Counted from the first letter of the stretch, positions 18,131 through 28,321 are shown. The stretch is 64,000 nucleotides of DNA from Chitinophagaceae bacterium (GCA_016713965.1 JADJOC010000009.1:620001-684000); one strand, 5' to 3'. Notes: a model not told the origin generated them from the sequence alone. A program made the numbers and translations.

Positions 18131-19020
18131 ATGGCGACAAAAAAGAAAGCGACCAAACCTGCTGCAAAAAAACCGGTAACCCCTGTTAAAAAAACAGCTC
18201 AAACAAAAAAGACGGCCCCAGTAAAGAAGCCAGTGGCAAAAAAACCAATGGTTAAATCCAAGCCTATAGCTAAACCTGTTGCAAAAAAGCAGTTAAAATT
18301 GCAAAGCCTGTTGTTAAGAAAGCAATTCCTGCAAAAAAAGCAGCTCCAAAAGTGGCAGTAAAGAAGGTAACAGCAACTCCATTAAAAAAACCTACGACAA
18401 AAAAAGTAGTAGAAAATAAACAAATAGTGCAAAAAACTAAGCAAAAAACTGATAATATTAAGACTTCTTCAAAAAAAGAAGCCGCTAAGCCGGTACAGGC
18501 ACCTTCCAAAAAAGAAACTAATAAAAATAAAGCAGCGGCCGTAAAGCCGGTAGTATTACCTACAATCAACACAAAAACATCCAGGAAATATCAGCCCGAC
18601 TTTACGAAATCTGTATTGGACCAGCCCATAAACGATCCAGGCGCACCAATGGTAAGGTATAGTGATTCTGATTTAAATGAATTCAGAGATTTAATCCAAC
18701 GCAAGTTGGATTCAGCTAAAAAAGAATTAGCTTATTTGCAGGGCCTGATCACCAGGAAAGATGAAATGGGAGGCGATGAAGGTGATAACCGCTACATGAC
18801 AATGGAAGACGGCAGCCTTAGTATGGAAAGAGAACAATTAAGCCAGATGGCCAGCAGGCAGATAACTTTTATTGACCATTTAGAAAAGGCTTTAATGCGG
18901 ATTGAAAATAAAACCTATGGTGTATGCCGTGTTACAGGAAGATTAATAGACAAAGCCCGTTTACGTGCTGTACCTCATGCTACTTTAAGTATAGAAGCCA
19001 AGATGATTTCAAATAAATAA
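18131..19020 (+). CDS. TraR/DksA-like protein with Lys/Ala/Pro-rich tail (one frameshift)
   Basis: The first 140 or so residues are a histone-H1-like tail of repeated KKPVAKK / PAAKK units. The C-terminal ~115 residues are a TraR/DksA domain: a coiled coil (FRDLIQRKLDSAKKELAYLQ ... QITFIDHLEKALMRIENKTYG) and the degenerate finger VCRVTGRLIDKARLRAVPHA. Only one of the four zinc-binding cysteines remains. The frame breaks near 18281-18287 in an A-run; one A restores AKKAVKIAKPVVKK. By homology it may act on RNA polymerase through the secondary channel, and the basic tail may bind nucleic acid; both are inference. It follows ileS by 9 bases and is probably cotranscribed with it. A terminator follows. 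Confidence 0.8.
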
Positions 19021-19042
19021 GCCTGATTTATTATATTACTTT

Positions 19043-19069
19043 ATAAGGAGAATGTGTCATTCTCCTTAT
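19043..19069. terminator. Bidirectional terminator between the TraR-like and ABC genes
   Basis: A perfect 12-bp stem, ATAAGGAGAATG with CATTCTCCTTAT and a 3-base loop, lies between the two convergent stop codons. Confidence 0.75.
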
Positions 19070-19070
19070 T

Positions 19071-20893
19071 TTATTTAACTTCCTGCATGGTCACCAGCTT
19101 TTTATAAAAGCCATTTTGAATAAGCAAACTATCGTGAGTGCCCCGCTCTACAATTTCTCCTTTTTGCAATACAATAATTTCATCCGCATGGCGTATGGTA
19201 CTTAATCTATGAGCAATTACAATAGAAGTACGATTAGCCATTAAATTATTAATGGCATCCTGCACCAAACGTTCGCTTTCTGTATCCAGCGAAGACGTAG
19301 CTTCATCTAAAATAAGTATAGGCGGATTTTTTAATACTGCCCTTGCAATGGTTAACCGTTGCCTTTCACCGCCACTCAATTTACCTCCCCTGTCACCGAT
19401 ATTAGTATCATAACCTTCTTCTTTTTGTGATATAAAATTATGAGCATTGGCTATCTTTGCAGCATTCATTACCGCTTGTTCGGTACCATTATCAATACCA
19501 AGTTTGATATTATTTGCAATAGTATCATTAAATAAAATAGGCTCTTGTGTTACTATTCCCATTAAATGCCGCAGTTGCATTAAATTATAATCTTTAATAT
19601 TAACCCCGTCAATAAGAAGCTCACCGCTACTTACATCATGAAACCTGGGAATCAAATCAGCAAGAGTGCTTTTGCCTGCTCCGCTGCTGCCTACCAATGC
19701 AATGGTTTTACCCTTTTGTATGGTTAAATTTATATTTTTTAAAATAACAGTATCCTCGTAGGAAAAACTAACATTTTTAAATTCAATAGCATTATCAAAT
19801 CCTATAATTGCTTTTGCATTAATAGCTTCTTCAACCACCACCGGGGCCCTCAGTACCTGTTCAATACGGGTTATGGCAGCAGTGCCTTTTTGCATATTAT
19901 AAAATGATGTGGATAAAGCTTTGGCCGGGCTAATGATTTGTGTAAAAATTCCAATATACATAATAAATCCTTTGTCAGTAAGGCCTCCTGCATTACCTTC
20001 CAGTATTAACTGCCCGCCAAAAAATAAAATACCGCATAATACCAATACGCCCATAAACTCTGATAAAGGCGATGCCAGGTCTCTTCTATATTGCATTTTT
20101 TTTTTTACCCGGAAAAGCGCATCATTACTATCATAAAATTTTCTGCCAATTAATCGTTCGGCGGTAAATGCTTTTATAACCCTTAAGCCGCTTAATGTTT
20201 CTTCCAGGACCGATAATGATTCTCCTTGTTTAATAGCCGCCTCATTGGATTGCTTTTTTAATGACCTGCTGATTCTACCAATAATAAAACCGGTAATTGG
20301 TAAAAAAATTATTAAGAAAAAGATAGTTTAGGGCTGATGTATACAAGTGTACTTAATAAAATAATAATATTCAAAGGTTCTTTAACCAATCCTTCCAGCG
20401 TACCTACTACTGAGCTTTCCAATTCTCCAACATCATTTGTCATGCGGCTCATGATATCACCTTTGCGCTGTTCGGTAAAATACCCGATAGGCATAGTCAG
20501 TATTTTATTAAAAAGTTCTATCCGCAACTTATTCATTACACCGTTACGCATCGGTGTTAATACATAAAATGATAAATAAGTAAATAAGTTTTTTAATAAC
20601 ACAGATATTATCACAATTAAACAAATAATACCTACAGCATACATTTTACTATGTGTAAATATTAGATTTTGCAGGTAATAGCTGATATAATTAATAAAAT
20701 CCTGGGAAGAGGAAATACTTTGAGGTAATGCAATAGCCTCCTTTCCTTTAGTAAAAATAATATCTAAAAAAAAGGGGAGTGACCCAATGGAAATAACAGA
20801 AAAGACGATAGATAAAATGATAAAAAAAAAGTATAAAACAATATTTGCTTTATAGCTGGTAAGATAATTGAATAGCCTTGTATATTTCTTCAT
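19071..20893 (-). CDS. ABC exporter, fused membrane and ATPase domains, MsbA-like (one frameshift)
   Basis: About 607 residues once joined. The N-terminal ~320 residues carry six membrane helices, with the conserved PIGYFTEQRKGDIMSRMTNDVGELE intracellular-loop region. The C-terminal ATPase has Walker A GSSGAGKSTLADLI, the Q-loop TQEPILF, the signature LSGGERQRLTIARA and Walker B ILILDEATSSLD, then the H-loop IAHRLSTIRHAD. The frame breaks near 20325 in a T-run; one extra T restores KLSFFLIIFLPITGFIIG. This architecture is typical of lipid or drug exporters such as MsbA/BmrA. The substrate is not evident. The gene is divergent from rbfA. Confidence 0.9.
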
Positions 20894-20958
20894 GTGTTAA
20901 AAATCAGTGTCAAATCAAAGCAAAGTAACTAATTTTACAGGTATAAAAGTTAAATCAA

Positions 20959-21324
20959 ATGTTAGAAGGTAAAAGACAGAAGCAGGTGGCAGCAGTTCTT
21001 AATAAAGAATTGAATGATATTTTTCAGCGCCTGGGCTTAAATATGCTTGATGGGGGCATGGTTTCTATTGCTTCAGTAAAAATCACACCTGATTTATACG
21101 AGGCCAGGATTTATGTTAGTTTCTTCCAAATACCAGATAGTTTAGAAGCATTAAAAAAAATACAGGAAAGAAGCTGGGAAATAAAAAAAGAGTTAACTGC
21201 AAGAGTACGCCATCAGTTGCGCAGCATGCCTTTACTAACTTTTTATATAGACGATACACTGGATTATGTAGATAAGATAGAACAACTATTTAAAGATATT
21301 AAGAAAGACGAAAATGGTTTGTAG
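20959..21324 (+). CDS. rbfA: 30S ribosome-binding factor A
   Basis: A 121-residue KH-fold protein needed for late maturation of the 30S subunit and 16S rRNA 5' end. Family features are RQKQVAAVLNKELNDIF at the start, VSIASVKITPDLYEARIYVSFF and TARVRHQLRSMPLLTFYIDDTLDY, ending in an acidic tail. The start ATG 20959 follows an A-rich leader. It is followed by a long inverted repeat and then an FtsX-like permease gene on the same strand, an order known in Bacteroidota. Confidence 0.93.
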   Translation: MLEGKRQKQVAAVLNKELNDIFQRLGLNMLDGGMVSIASVKITPDLYEARIYVSFFQIPDSLEALKKIQERSWEIKKELTARVRHQLRSMPLLTFYIDDTLDYVDKIEQLFKDIKKDENGL

Positions 21325-21438
21325 CTTAGGGTTTGGGGTTTATGGTTTAGAGTTCAGGGTTTATAATAAATTGATAAAGCCATAACAACAAATACAAACC
21401 TCAAACCCCAAACCATAAACCCCAAACTATAAACTTCA
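21325..21438 (+). repeat. Long imperfect inverted repeat of GGTTTGGGGTTTATGG type
   Basis: Left arm GGGTTTGGGGTTTATGGTTT, right arm AAACCTCAAACCCCAAACC and AAACCCCAAAC. The stem is about 40 bases per side with mismatches. It fills exactly the gap between rbfA and the permease gene, beginning at the rbfA stop. It has no coding potential. Confidence 0.7.
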
Positions 21439-21439
21439 A

Positions 21440-22659
21440 ATGTATTTAACCTTTGCCTGGAGATACTTCAGAGGAAAAAAATCTGCGAACGCCATAAATA
21501 TCATTGCATGGGTTACTGTAAGCGTAATTGCATTTGCTACAGCCTGCCAGGTATTGGTGTTAAGTGTTTTTAATGGATTTGAAGACCTGGTAAAATCTTT
21601 ATACTCTTCCTTTTATGCAGATATAAAAGTAATTCCTGCCACTGGAAAAACATTTATATTAGATACGGCACAAATCAAACAATTAAAACAAATAAACTTA
21701 ATTGAGAGTTACAGTTTTATTGCAGAAGAAAAAGCATTACTACAAAATGAAAATGCCCAATCGGTCATTTACCTGAAAGGTGTAGACGAAAATTATATTA
21801 AGGTATCCGGGGTAGATGATAAAATTAATAGCGGCCGCTTTGATATCGGAACTATTGATACTCCTGGACTAGTTATGGGCTATGGTATACAAAATGCAAT
21901 ACAGGCACATATTGATGAAGCTTTTCCTGGCACATTACTGACCATAATCTTACCCAAAAAAAACAACAATAGTCCAGACCCGCTGGAATCGCTTAGTGAA
22001 GGCATAGTTAAAGCCAATGCCACATTTTCTATACAGCAGGAATTTGATAACAAATATGCCATTACTAATATTGATTTTGTAAAGCGGCAAATGAAATTTA
22101 ATAAAGATGAATACAGTGCGCTTGAAATAAAATTAATTAAAGGCACTGATATGAATATTGTACAAAAAGACATTGAGCAATTGCTTGGAAATAATTTTAT
22201 TATCCAAAACAGGTACCAGCAAAATACCAGCTTATACAATACTATGCAATTAGAAAAGTGGGCCATTTTTGCCGTGCTTACTTTAATCCTGGTTATTGCC
22301 GCCTTTAATATGATCAGCGCTTTAACTATGCTTGTGCTGGAAAAGAAAAAGACATCAGTGTTTTGCAAAGCCTGGGTGCTAATAAATCTATAATACACAA
22401 AATATTTTTAACAGAAGGATTACTATTAGGTATAATAGGTTCTTTTATAGGAATTGCCCTAGCAATAGCAATTTGCATTATACAAGTAAAGTTTAAATTA
22501 ATAAAACTACAGGGTGGGTCTTTTTTAATTGATTATTTTCCTGTAAAACTTGTGGCTACGGATTTTATATTGGTTTCCGGCACAGCCCTGGTGGTTACTT
22601 TTTTAGCGTCGTGGTTTCCGGCATATAAAGCATCGAGGCAAAGTTTTGAATTAAAATGA
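21440..22659 (+). CDS. FtsX-like ABC permease, LolC/LolE type (one frameshift)
   Basis: About 407 residues when joined. One N-terminal membrane helix (NIIAWVTVSVIAFATACQVLVL) is followed by a large periplasmic domain of about 220 residues. Three C-terminal helices follow (WAIFAVLTLILVIAAFNMIS, IFLTEGLLLGIIGSFIGIA, FILVSGTALVVTFLASWFP). This is the MacB/LolCE-type topology of the permease that extracts lipoproteins or acts in related mechanotransmission. The frame breaks near 22350 in an A-run; one A restores KKKDISVLQSLGANKSIIHKIF. No ATPase gene is adjacent. A role in lipoprotein release is likely but not certain. Confidence 0.85.
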
Positions 22660-22661
22660 CA

Positions 22662-22741
22662 TTTGCCGCTAAAGCACGAATACACAAAGAAACGCTATAC
22701 CATTTTGCGAACTTTGCATCTTCGTGCCTTAGCCGTAAAAT
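22662..22741 (+). repeat. CGCAAAG-type intergenic hairpin
   Basis: TTTGCCGCTAAAGCACGAA and ACACAAAG on the left pair with CTTTGCATCTTCGTGCC and TTAGCCGTAAA on the right. It lies between two convergent stop codons, so it may also act as a terminator. Confidence 0.65.
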
Positions 22742-22750
22742 AAAGTCTTC

Positions 22751-23590
22751 CTAATAATCGCCAAGCGTTTCAGGCAGTTGGGCCAAAGCTTTTTCCAATT
22801 GCTCATCATTAGGCGATATACCATGCCATTCATGGCTGCCTTCCATAAAATCTACACCTTTGCCCATTCCTGTTTTCATCAATATAACAATAGGTTTACC
22901 CTTGCCGCAAAATGTTTTTGCAATAGTTAACCCTTCTACCACTGCATCCATGTCATTTCCATCCATTTCCAGCACTTGCCAGTTAAACGCTTCAAATTTT
23001 TGTTTTAAGTTATTTAAACCCATTACAGCTTCGGTAGGGCCATCAATTTGTTGGCCATTTACGTCTATAGTGGCTATTAAATTATCCACTTTATGGTGGG
23101 CTGCAAACAATATGGCTTCCCAATTCTGGCCTTCATCCAGCTCTCCATCACCATGTAATGAAAAAATCGTGTGTGGGTCAGTATTTAATTTTTTTGCCAT
23201 AGCTGCACCTATAGCTACACTCATTCCCTGGCCTAATGAACCACTTGCAATACGAACTCCCGGTAAATGCTCATGGGTAGTAGGGTGTCCTTGCAAACGG
23301 GAATTTAATTTACGGAAAGTACTTAACTCCCCAACCGGAAAATAACCGCTGCGGGCTAATGCGCTATAAAATACAGGAGAAATATGGCCATTACTTAAAA
23401 AAAATAAATCTTCGCCTTGCCCATCCATATTAAAATCAGGATTATGCTTCATTATTTTAAAAAATAATGCGGCAAAATAGTCAGCACACCCTAAAGACCC
23501 TCCCGGATGTCCGCTTTGCACACCATGTACCATACGAACTATATCTCGTCTTATTTGCGCAGAAATTTCTTTCAAATTACTCATAATCAA
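22751..23590 (-). CDS. Transketolase, N-terminal subunit
   Basis: A 279-residue protein covering only the thiamine-diphosphate pyrophosphate-binding half of transketolase. It shows HGVQSGHPGGSLGCADY, the GHISPVFYSALA region, RIASGSLGQGMSVAIGAA and the ThDP motif GDGELDEGQNWEA ... IDVNGQQIDG. In Bacteroidota many transketolases are split, with a separate C-terminal (pyrimidine-binding/transketolase C) subunit. Here that partner is not adjacent: the downstream neighbour is a convergent permease gene and the upstream one is divergent. Both subunits are needed for ketol transfer in the pentose phosphate pathway. The start could be MSN at the third codon. Confidence 0.9.
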   Translation of the reverse strand: MIMSNLKEISAQIRRDIVRMVHGVQSGHPGGSLGCADYFAALFFKIMKHNPDFNMDGQGEDLFFLSNGHISPVFYSALARSGYFPVGELSTFRKLNSRLQGHPTTHEHLPGVRIASGSLGQGMSVAIGAAMAKKLNTDPHTIFSLHGDGELDEGQNWEAILFAAHHKVDNLIATIDVNGQQIDGPTEAVMGLNNLKQKFEAFNWQVLEMDGNDMDAVVEGLTIAKTFCGKGKPIVILMKTGMGKGVDFMEGSHEWHGISPNDEQLEKALAQLPETLGDY

Positions 23591-23832
23591 GGCTTTTTAA
23601 TCATTAACATGTATTAATCTATAAAGATTTAAAGATAAAGTATATTAAAATAAAAATACGGAAAGACTATAATAACTTTTTTATCAGTTAATCCGTTCCC
23701 TATTCGTATAATATATTTAAAAATATGTAATAAAAACATTACTTTAGAATTATAAATTTATAAAAGTAAGGCGTATTACCTAAAACATTTCGTATTTTTG
23801 GCGAACTTTCAATAGATCAAATTGCTGGGTTT

Positions 23833-24976
23833 ATGGATATAACATCATTAGATAACATATTATTAAGTGCCGGACTAGCCTTTTTCGTAACTTTTTTTTC
23901 AATTCCGCTGGTAATTAAAGTGGCTAAAGATAAAAAACTTTTTTGATGAACCTGATGAACGTAAAGTTCATAAAACAGTTATCCCCACATTAGGTGGATT
24001 AGGAATATTTGCAGGCTTCATTTTAGGAATGTTAATGGGAGTGCCAAAAGGGATAACTAACGAGCTACAATTTTTTACCGCTGCCTTTGTAGTAATCTTT
24101 TTCCTTGGACTTAAAGATGATATCTTAGTAATTTCAGCTTCAAAAAAATTTATTGGACAATTAGTTGCAGCAGGCATAGTAATTAAATTTGGTGGTGTAT
24201 TATTAAATAATATGCATGGCTTTTTAGGCATTTATGAAATACCTTATTATGCAAGCGTTATCCTTACATTTTTTACCATAATTGTTATAACCAACTCTTT
24301 TAATCTGATTGATGGTGTGGACGGACTGGCAGCCAGCCTCGGATTGTTAACTACAATTGTATTTGGCAGTTATTTTTTTTATGTTGGCCAGGTTGCCTAT
24401 GCTGTAATGGCCCTTTCCTTAGCCGGAAGCATCGCTAGCTTTTTAATTTATAATTTTTCTCCTGCTAAGATATTTATGGGTGATACAGGATCGTTGTTAT
24501 TAGGTATTGTAAATTCCATCCTGGTAATTAAATTTATCAATATTGCAGGGGCACCAGGCACCAGCTTGCCGATTCATTCAGCACCAGCAGTGGGCTTTGC
24601 GATATTAATGATACCATTATTTGATACGCTGAGAGTATTTGGGTTACGCATATTAGACCGGAGGTCCCCCTTTAGCCCTGACAGAAACCATGTACACCAT
24701 TTCTTATTAGATCTTGGTTTTAATCACAAAAAGACTACACTTATTTGTGTATTGGTTAATATCGGATTTATTATAATGGCTTTTCTGATACGTGACTTAG
24801 GTACTACTCCTGTTTTAAGCATACTATTGGTTTCTGCATTTATTTTTATTGCAGTTATATATTATAGCAGGCCTAAAATGAAACCCAATTCCAGGGAAAA
24901 AACTTCTAAGAGGGAAATGATAAAACCACATAAGCTTTTTAACCTGGCTACTGAAAAAGCAGAGGTGGTAGAATAA
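23833..24976 (+). CDS. MraY/WecA-family undecaprenyl-phosphate sugar-1-phosphate transferase (one frameshift)
   Basis: A polytopic membrane enzyme that transfers a sugar-1-phosphate to undecaprenyl phosphate. The N-terminal part (MDITSLDNILLSAGLAFFV) begins at ATG 23833 but breaks near 23946, where one T too many interrupts KLFDEPDERKVHKTVIPTLGG, the family's first conserved loop. Later motifs are GLKDDI, NSFNLIDGVDGLAAS, KIFMGDTGSLLLG and RRSPFSPDRNHVHHFLLDLGF, the last typical of WecA/TagO/Rfe-like enzymes rather than MraY. Corrected length is about 380 residues. It probably starts an O-antigen, capsule or other wall polymer. A promoter-like TATTTTTG lies at 23793-23800. Confidence 0.9.
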
Positions 24977-25031
24977 ATTATTAAATAAAACCCCCTGGTA
25001 ATAAGCGGTGCATTTTTATAACTCTTTTCTT

Positions 25032-25039
25032 TAGCTTTG
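25032..25039 (+). promoter_or_regulatory. Promoter -7 element upstream of frr
   Basis: TAGCTTTG matches TAnnTTTG and lies 23 bases before the frr start. A clear TTTG -33 element is not seen. Confidence 0.4.
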
Positions 25040-25062
25040 CAGCTACTCAATAAAAATTAATC

Positions 25063-25626
25063 ATGTCGGACGAATTAGTAAAAATCCAAAACGAGACTGA
25101 TGCTACTATGCATAAGGCTATCAGCCATTTAGAAACTGAATTGGTAAAAATAAGGGCCGGTAAAGCAAATCCTAACATGGTAGATGGGATTATGGTTGAT
25201 TATTATGGTAACCCTACATTAATAAACCAGGTGGCTAATATTACAGCATTAGATGCAAGAACGATTTCATTGCAACCCTGGGAAAAAAATATGCTCCAAC
25301 CTATTGAAAGAGCAATTATTGCTGCCAATATAGGGATTAATCCACAAAATGATGGCAATATCATACGCCTGTTTTTACCCCCGCTAACTGAAGAACGCAG
25401 AAAAGAATTGGTAAAAAGGTGCAATGCTGAAGGAGAGCAGGCAAAAGTAGCTATTCGCAATATCCGCAGGGATGCTATAGAAAATATAAAAAAATTGCAA
25501 AAAGACGGTGTTAGTGAAGATGCCTGTAAAGATGCTGAAAAGAATATCCAGGACACTACCGATAAGCATGTAGCATTAATAGAAAAGCATTTGGCAGCTA
25601 AAGAAAAAGAGATAATGGCTATTTAA
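25063..25626 (+). CDS. frr: Ribosome recycling factor
   Basis: A 187-residue protein that with EF-G splits ribosomes after termination. It has the two-domain pattern: helical regions with LETELVKIRAGKANPNMVDGI at the N-terminus and RRKELVKRCNAEGEQAKVAIRNIRRDA at the C-terminal helix. Domain II carries VDYYGNPTLINQVANI and ISLQPWEKNMLQPIERAI. The length matches the family. The ATG at 25063 fits the conserved start. It reads intact. Confidence 0.95.
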   Translation: MSDELVKIQNETDATMHKAISHLETELVKIRAGKANPNMVDGIMVDYYGNPTLINQVANITALDARTISLQPWEKNMLQPIERAIIAANIGINPQNDGNIIRLFLPPLTEERRKELVKRCNAEGEQAKVAIRNIRRDAIENIKKLQKDGVSEDACKDAEKNIQDTTDKHVALIEKHLAAKEKEIMAI

Positions 25627-25771
25627 TATATTACCAGTGTGTTTAGCTTCTTATTTAACTAAAATCTGCTACTATTAGTATTTTATATTACTATAATATA
25701 CTAATAGCATACGATCCACAATATTTTTAATATACAGGATCGTATACAATTACCGAAACAATTATCTTACA

Positions 25772-26653
25772 ATGCATTCTGCAAGGGAAACATGGTTTCT
25801 TTTATTTTCAATTCCTTTTTACACTATTATAATCGGAATTGAAATAATAATGAGCCATTGGCAGCAAAAAAAATTTTATACAATTAAGGAAACCTTACAA
25901 AATGTATGGCTTACCCTTTTAAATGCTGCCCTGGATGGCTTATTAAGATGGGCATTCTATATAAGCATATTGGTTTTTTGCTATAAACATGCATTTTTTA
26001 CTATCGAATACAGCTTTATATACTGGTTTTTATTATTTATCCTGGAAGATTTTTTCTTTTATATAGAACACTCCATAGATCATTTTTGCAGAATATTCTG
26101 GGCAGTACATATAACCCACCATAGCAGCGTAGAATATAACCTTACCACAGGGTTCAGATCATCGGTATTGCAACCTGTATACCGTTTTATTTATTTTATT
26201 CCTATCACTTTATTGGGTTTTCACCCAATAGATATTGTTTTTATGTATAGCCTTACCCAAACTTATGGCATTTTAGTACATACCCAATACATAAAAAAAA
26301 TGCCCAATTGGTTTGAGGCAATCTTTGTCAGCCCCAGTCATCATAGGGTACACCATGCCTGCAATACTATTTATTTAGATAAAAATATGGGGATGTGCCT
26401 TATACTCTGGGATAAAATATTTGGAACGTTTCAGAAAGAACTTATAAGTGAACCTATTAAATTTGGCCTTGTCAAACCTGTTAAGAACAATTATCCCACT
26501 ACTGCTATATTGCAAGAGTGGCAAGATATATACAAAGATTTAAAAAAGAAAACCAGTTTAAGCACCAAATTAAAATACCTTGTTATGCCACCCGGGTGGA
26601 GCCACGACGGCAGTACAAAAACTGCCAAACAGTTAAGGAAAGAGTTGCGGTGA
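25772..26653 (+). CDS. Sterol desaturase / fatty acid hydroxylase-family membrane protein
   Basis: A 293-residue membrane di-iron oxygenase-like protein. The histidine boxes are present: EDFFFYIEHSIDH (about residues 90-102), HITHHSSVEYN (about 112-122) and SPSHHRVHHACN (about 187-198). Four hydrophobic segments lie before and between the boxes. Family members hydroxylate or desaturate lipids, sterols or carotenoids at the membrane; the substrate here is unknown. A basic C-terminal tail (LSTKLKYLVMPPGWSHDG) resembles the longer Bacteroidota members. It converges with an EamA transporter. Confidence 0.85.
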   Translation: MHSARETWFLLFSIPFYTIIIGIEIIMSHWQQKKFYTIKETLQNVWLTLLNAALDGLLRWAFYISILVFCYKHAFFTIEYSFIYWFLLFILEDFFFYIEHSIDHFCRIFWAVHITHHSSVEYNLTTGFRSSVLQPVYRFIYFIPITLLGFHPIDIVFMYSLTQTYGILVHTQYIKKMPNWFEAIFVSPSHHRVHHACNTIYLDKNMGMCLILWDKIFGTFQKELISEPIKFGLVKPVKNNYPTTAILQEWQDIYKDLKKKTSLSTKLKYLVMPPGWSHDGSTKTAKQLRKELR

Positions 26654-26662
26654 AGATTGTAG

Positions 26663-27549
26663 TTATTCCAATTGCTTATTGCTTTTAATATTGGCAACAA
26701 AAACACCTGTTAAAATTAATACCAGGCATGCTATCTGTTCCCAGCCAATATCTTCTTTTCTTAAAATGCCTAAAAATATTGCCACTGCAGGTACGCCGTA
26801 CGTAACCATACTGGCAAAAACCGCACCGGCATTTTTAAGTAATACATAAAAAATAATTGAAGCCAAAGCCGTAGCCAGTATGCCCAAAGCTGCAGCAGCA
26901 CCGGTAGATCTTAAGATATCGGTGCTGGCAAGTGATAGATTAAAATAACCGGTATATATTAAAACTATTAAAGCTGGTATAGCATTAAGCGATAATGCTA
27001 CTGATGCTAATTGCAGCGGCCCGATATTGCTTAGTTGCTTAAATACCATATTTACATTAAACCCATAAAAAAGTGTAGCCAATACCACAAAAGATATATA
27101 AATAATATGCTGGTTGCTGGGTATTTCGCCTTTGCTGAATAATAATAAAATACTACCTGAAAATGATATGATAATCCCAATAATCTTATTACGTGAAGTT
27201 TTGCTGCCATAAAAACAGCACCTGTCAAAATAACAAATATGGGGGTTAAAGAATTTAATGTTCCAGCCAAGGCACTATCTATCCCCTCTTCGGCAATACA
27301 AAATAAAAACGCAGGCAATAAGCTGCCCAAAACACCTGATAAAAAAATAATGCCTATTTTATTTTTTGGAATTTTTCTAATGCTGCCAATTGTAATTGGC
27401 AATAAAATTAAACCCGAAAATACAATTCTTAATGCTGCTACCTGGTAAGGTGATAAATGCTCCAGGCCAATTTTCATTAAACTGAAGCTACTACCCCATA
27501 CAAAGGAAAGTACAATAAATATAAACCAGTTAAAAAATGTTTTGCTCAA
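26663..27549 (-). CDS. EamA/DMT-family exporter (one frameshift)
   Basis: About 296 residues when joined, with ten hydrophobic segments arranged as two EamA repeats. The first repeat contains VLSFVWGSSFSLMKIGLEHLSP and LRIVFSGLILLP; the second contains VLATALASIIFYVLLKNAGAVFASM and GVPAVAIFLGILRKEDIGW. The frame breaks near 27205 in an A-run; one A restores MAAKTSRNKIIGIIISFSG. Members export metabolites such as amino acids or act as drug/metabolite carriers; the substrate is unknown. Confidence 0.88.
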
Positions 27550-27679
27550 AGTATTAAGTTAGCGCAAAGGTGCATTTTTATTTTGATGTTTTTGCTCCGG
27601 GTAAATAAATAGCAGTAAATTATTATACATATTGCCATATTTTAGCAAAAAACAAATTTTCATTTTTAATATTTATACC

Positions 27680-28093
27680 ATGGGAATGATGAAGGAATTT
27701 AAAGACTTTGCCATGAAAGGCAACTTACTGGATATTGGTGTGGCATTCGTAATAGGAGGAGCTTTTGGCAAAGTAGTGAGCTCATTTACAGATGGTATTG
27801 TTTCCCCACTGATTGGCCTTATCGGTGGTGTAGACCTCAGTAAAAATATGATTCGGTTAAAAAGCGCTGTAACAGATGCCACCGGCAAAATAATTGCAGA
27901 AGCCGTATATTTAAAATGGGGAGATTTTATTACCAGCCTTATTAATTTTATTATCGTGGCGTTTATTATGTTTATTGCTATAAAAGGTATTAATGCGCTA
28001 AAAAAGAAGGAAGCCAAAAAACCTGCATCCCCTGCTGCTGCAAGCACTACCGAAAAATTATTAATGGAGATTAGGGATAGCTTAAAGAAATAA
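27680..28093 (+). CDS. mscL: Large-conductance mechanosensitive channel MscL
   Basis: A 137-residue protein when started at MGMMKEFKDFAMKGN (27680); the earlier in-frame start would add residues not seen in the family. TM1 is LLDIGVAFVIGGAFGKVVSSF with the Gly-rich gate, the periplasmic loop follows, and TM2 is ITSLINFIIVAFIMFIAIKGIN. The C-terminal helix ends with TEKLLMEIRDSLKK. The channel opens under membrane tension to release solutes on osmotic downshock. It is followed by a hairpin and an IS-containing region. Confidence 0.95.
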   Translation: MGMMKEFKDFAMKGNLLDIGVAFVIGGAFGKVVSSFTDGIVSPLIGLIGGVDLSKNMIRLKSAVTDATGKIIAEAVYLKWGDFITSLINFIIVAFIMFIAIKGINALKKKEAKKPASPAAASTTEKLLMEIRDSLKK

Positions 28094-28125
28094 AAAGCTA
28101 TTTTCGCAGTCACTACAGTAATGGT

Positions 28126-28156
28126 ATCCCTTCGGGGTTAGTAATCCCGAAGGGAT
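28126..28156 (+). repeat. ATCCCTTCGGG hairpin
   Basis: Perfect 11-bp arms, ATCCCTTCGGG and CCCGAAGGGAT, with a 9-base loop, 33 bases after the mscL stop. It could be a terminator without a T-run or a small dispersed repeat. Confidence 0.6.
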
Positions 28157-28248
28157 GTAATTATTATAGATAAATAAGCAATCACTATACGTATAACAAC
28201 CCTAAAAGGGTGATATTAGTAAAGTACAATTCTTAATTAAATGACATT

Positions 28249-28321
28249 GGGCTGCCGGATTGAGTGAAAAACCCGCTGAGGGTTTGTGCGAAGGTTTTGT
28301 GGCGGAGTAGCAGTCCGCCTA
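28249..28321 (+). repeat. GGCTGCCGGATTGAG dispersed repeat interrupted by an IS5-family element
   Basis: GGCTGCCGGATTGAGTGAAAA and CCCGCTGAGGGTTTGTGCG match the copy at 9278-9320. The end reads GGCGGAGTAGCAGTCCGCC, then TA, then the IS. On the far side TAGGCGGAG resumes at 29218, so the undisturbed target was the palindrome CCGCCTAGGCGG. Confidence 0.65.

Noticed and set aside
18131..18361. Separate histone H1-like gene
   Set aside because: One missing A near 18284 joins this lysine-rich stretch in frame to the TraR/DksA-like domain, so it is the N-terminal tail of that protein.
21325..21438. Telomere-like repeat or replication feature
   Set aside because: The TTTGGGG-type arms look telomere-like, but the sequence is an imperfect inverted repeat between two plus-strand genes and no replication gene is near.
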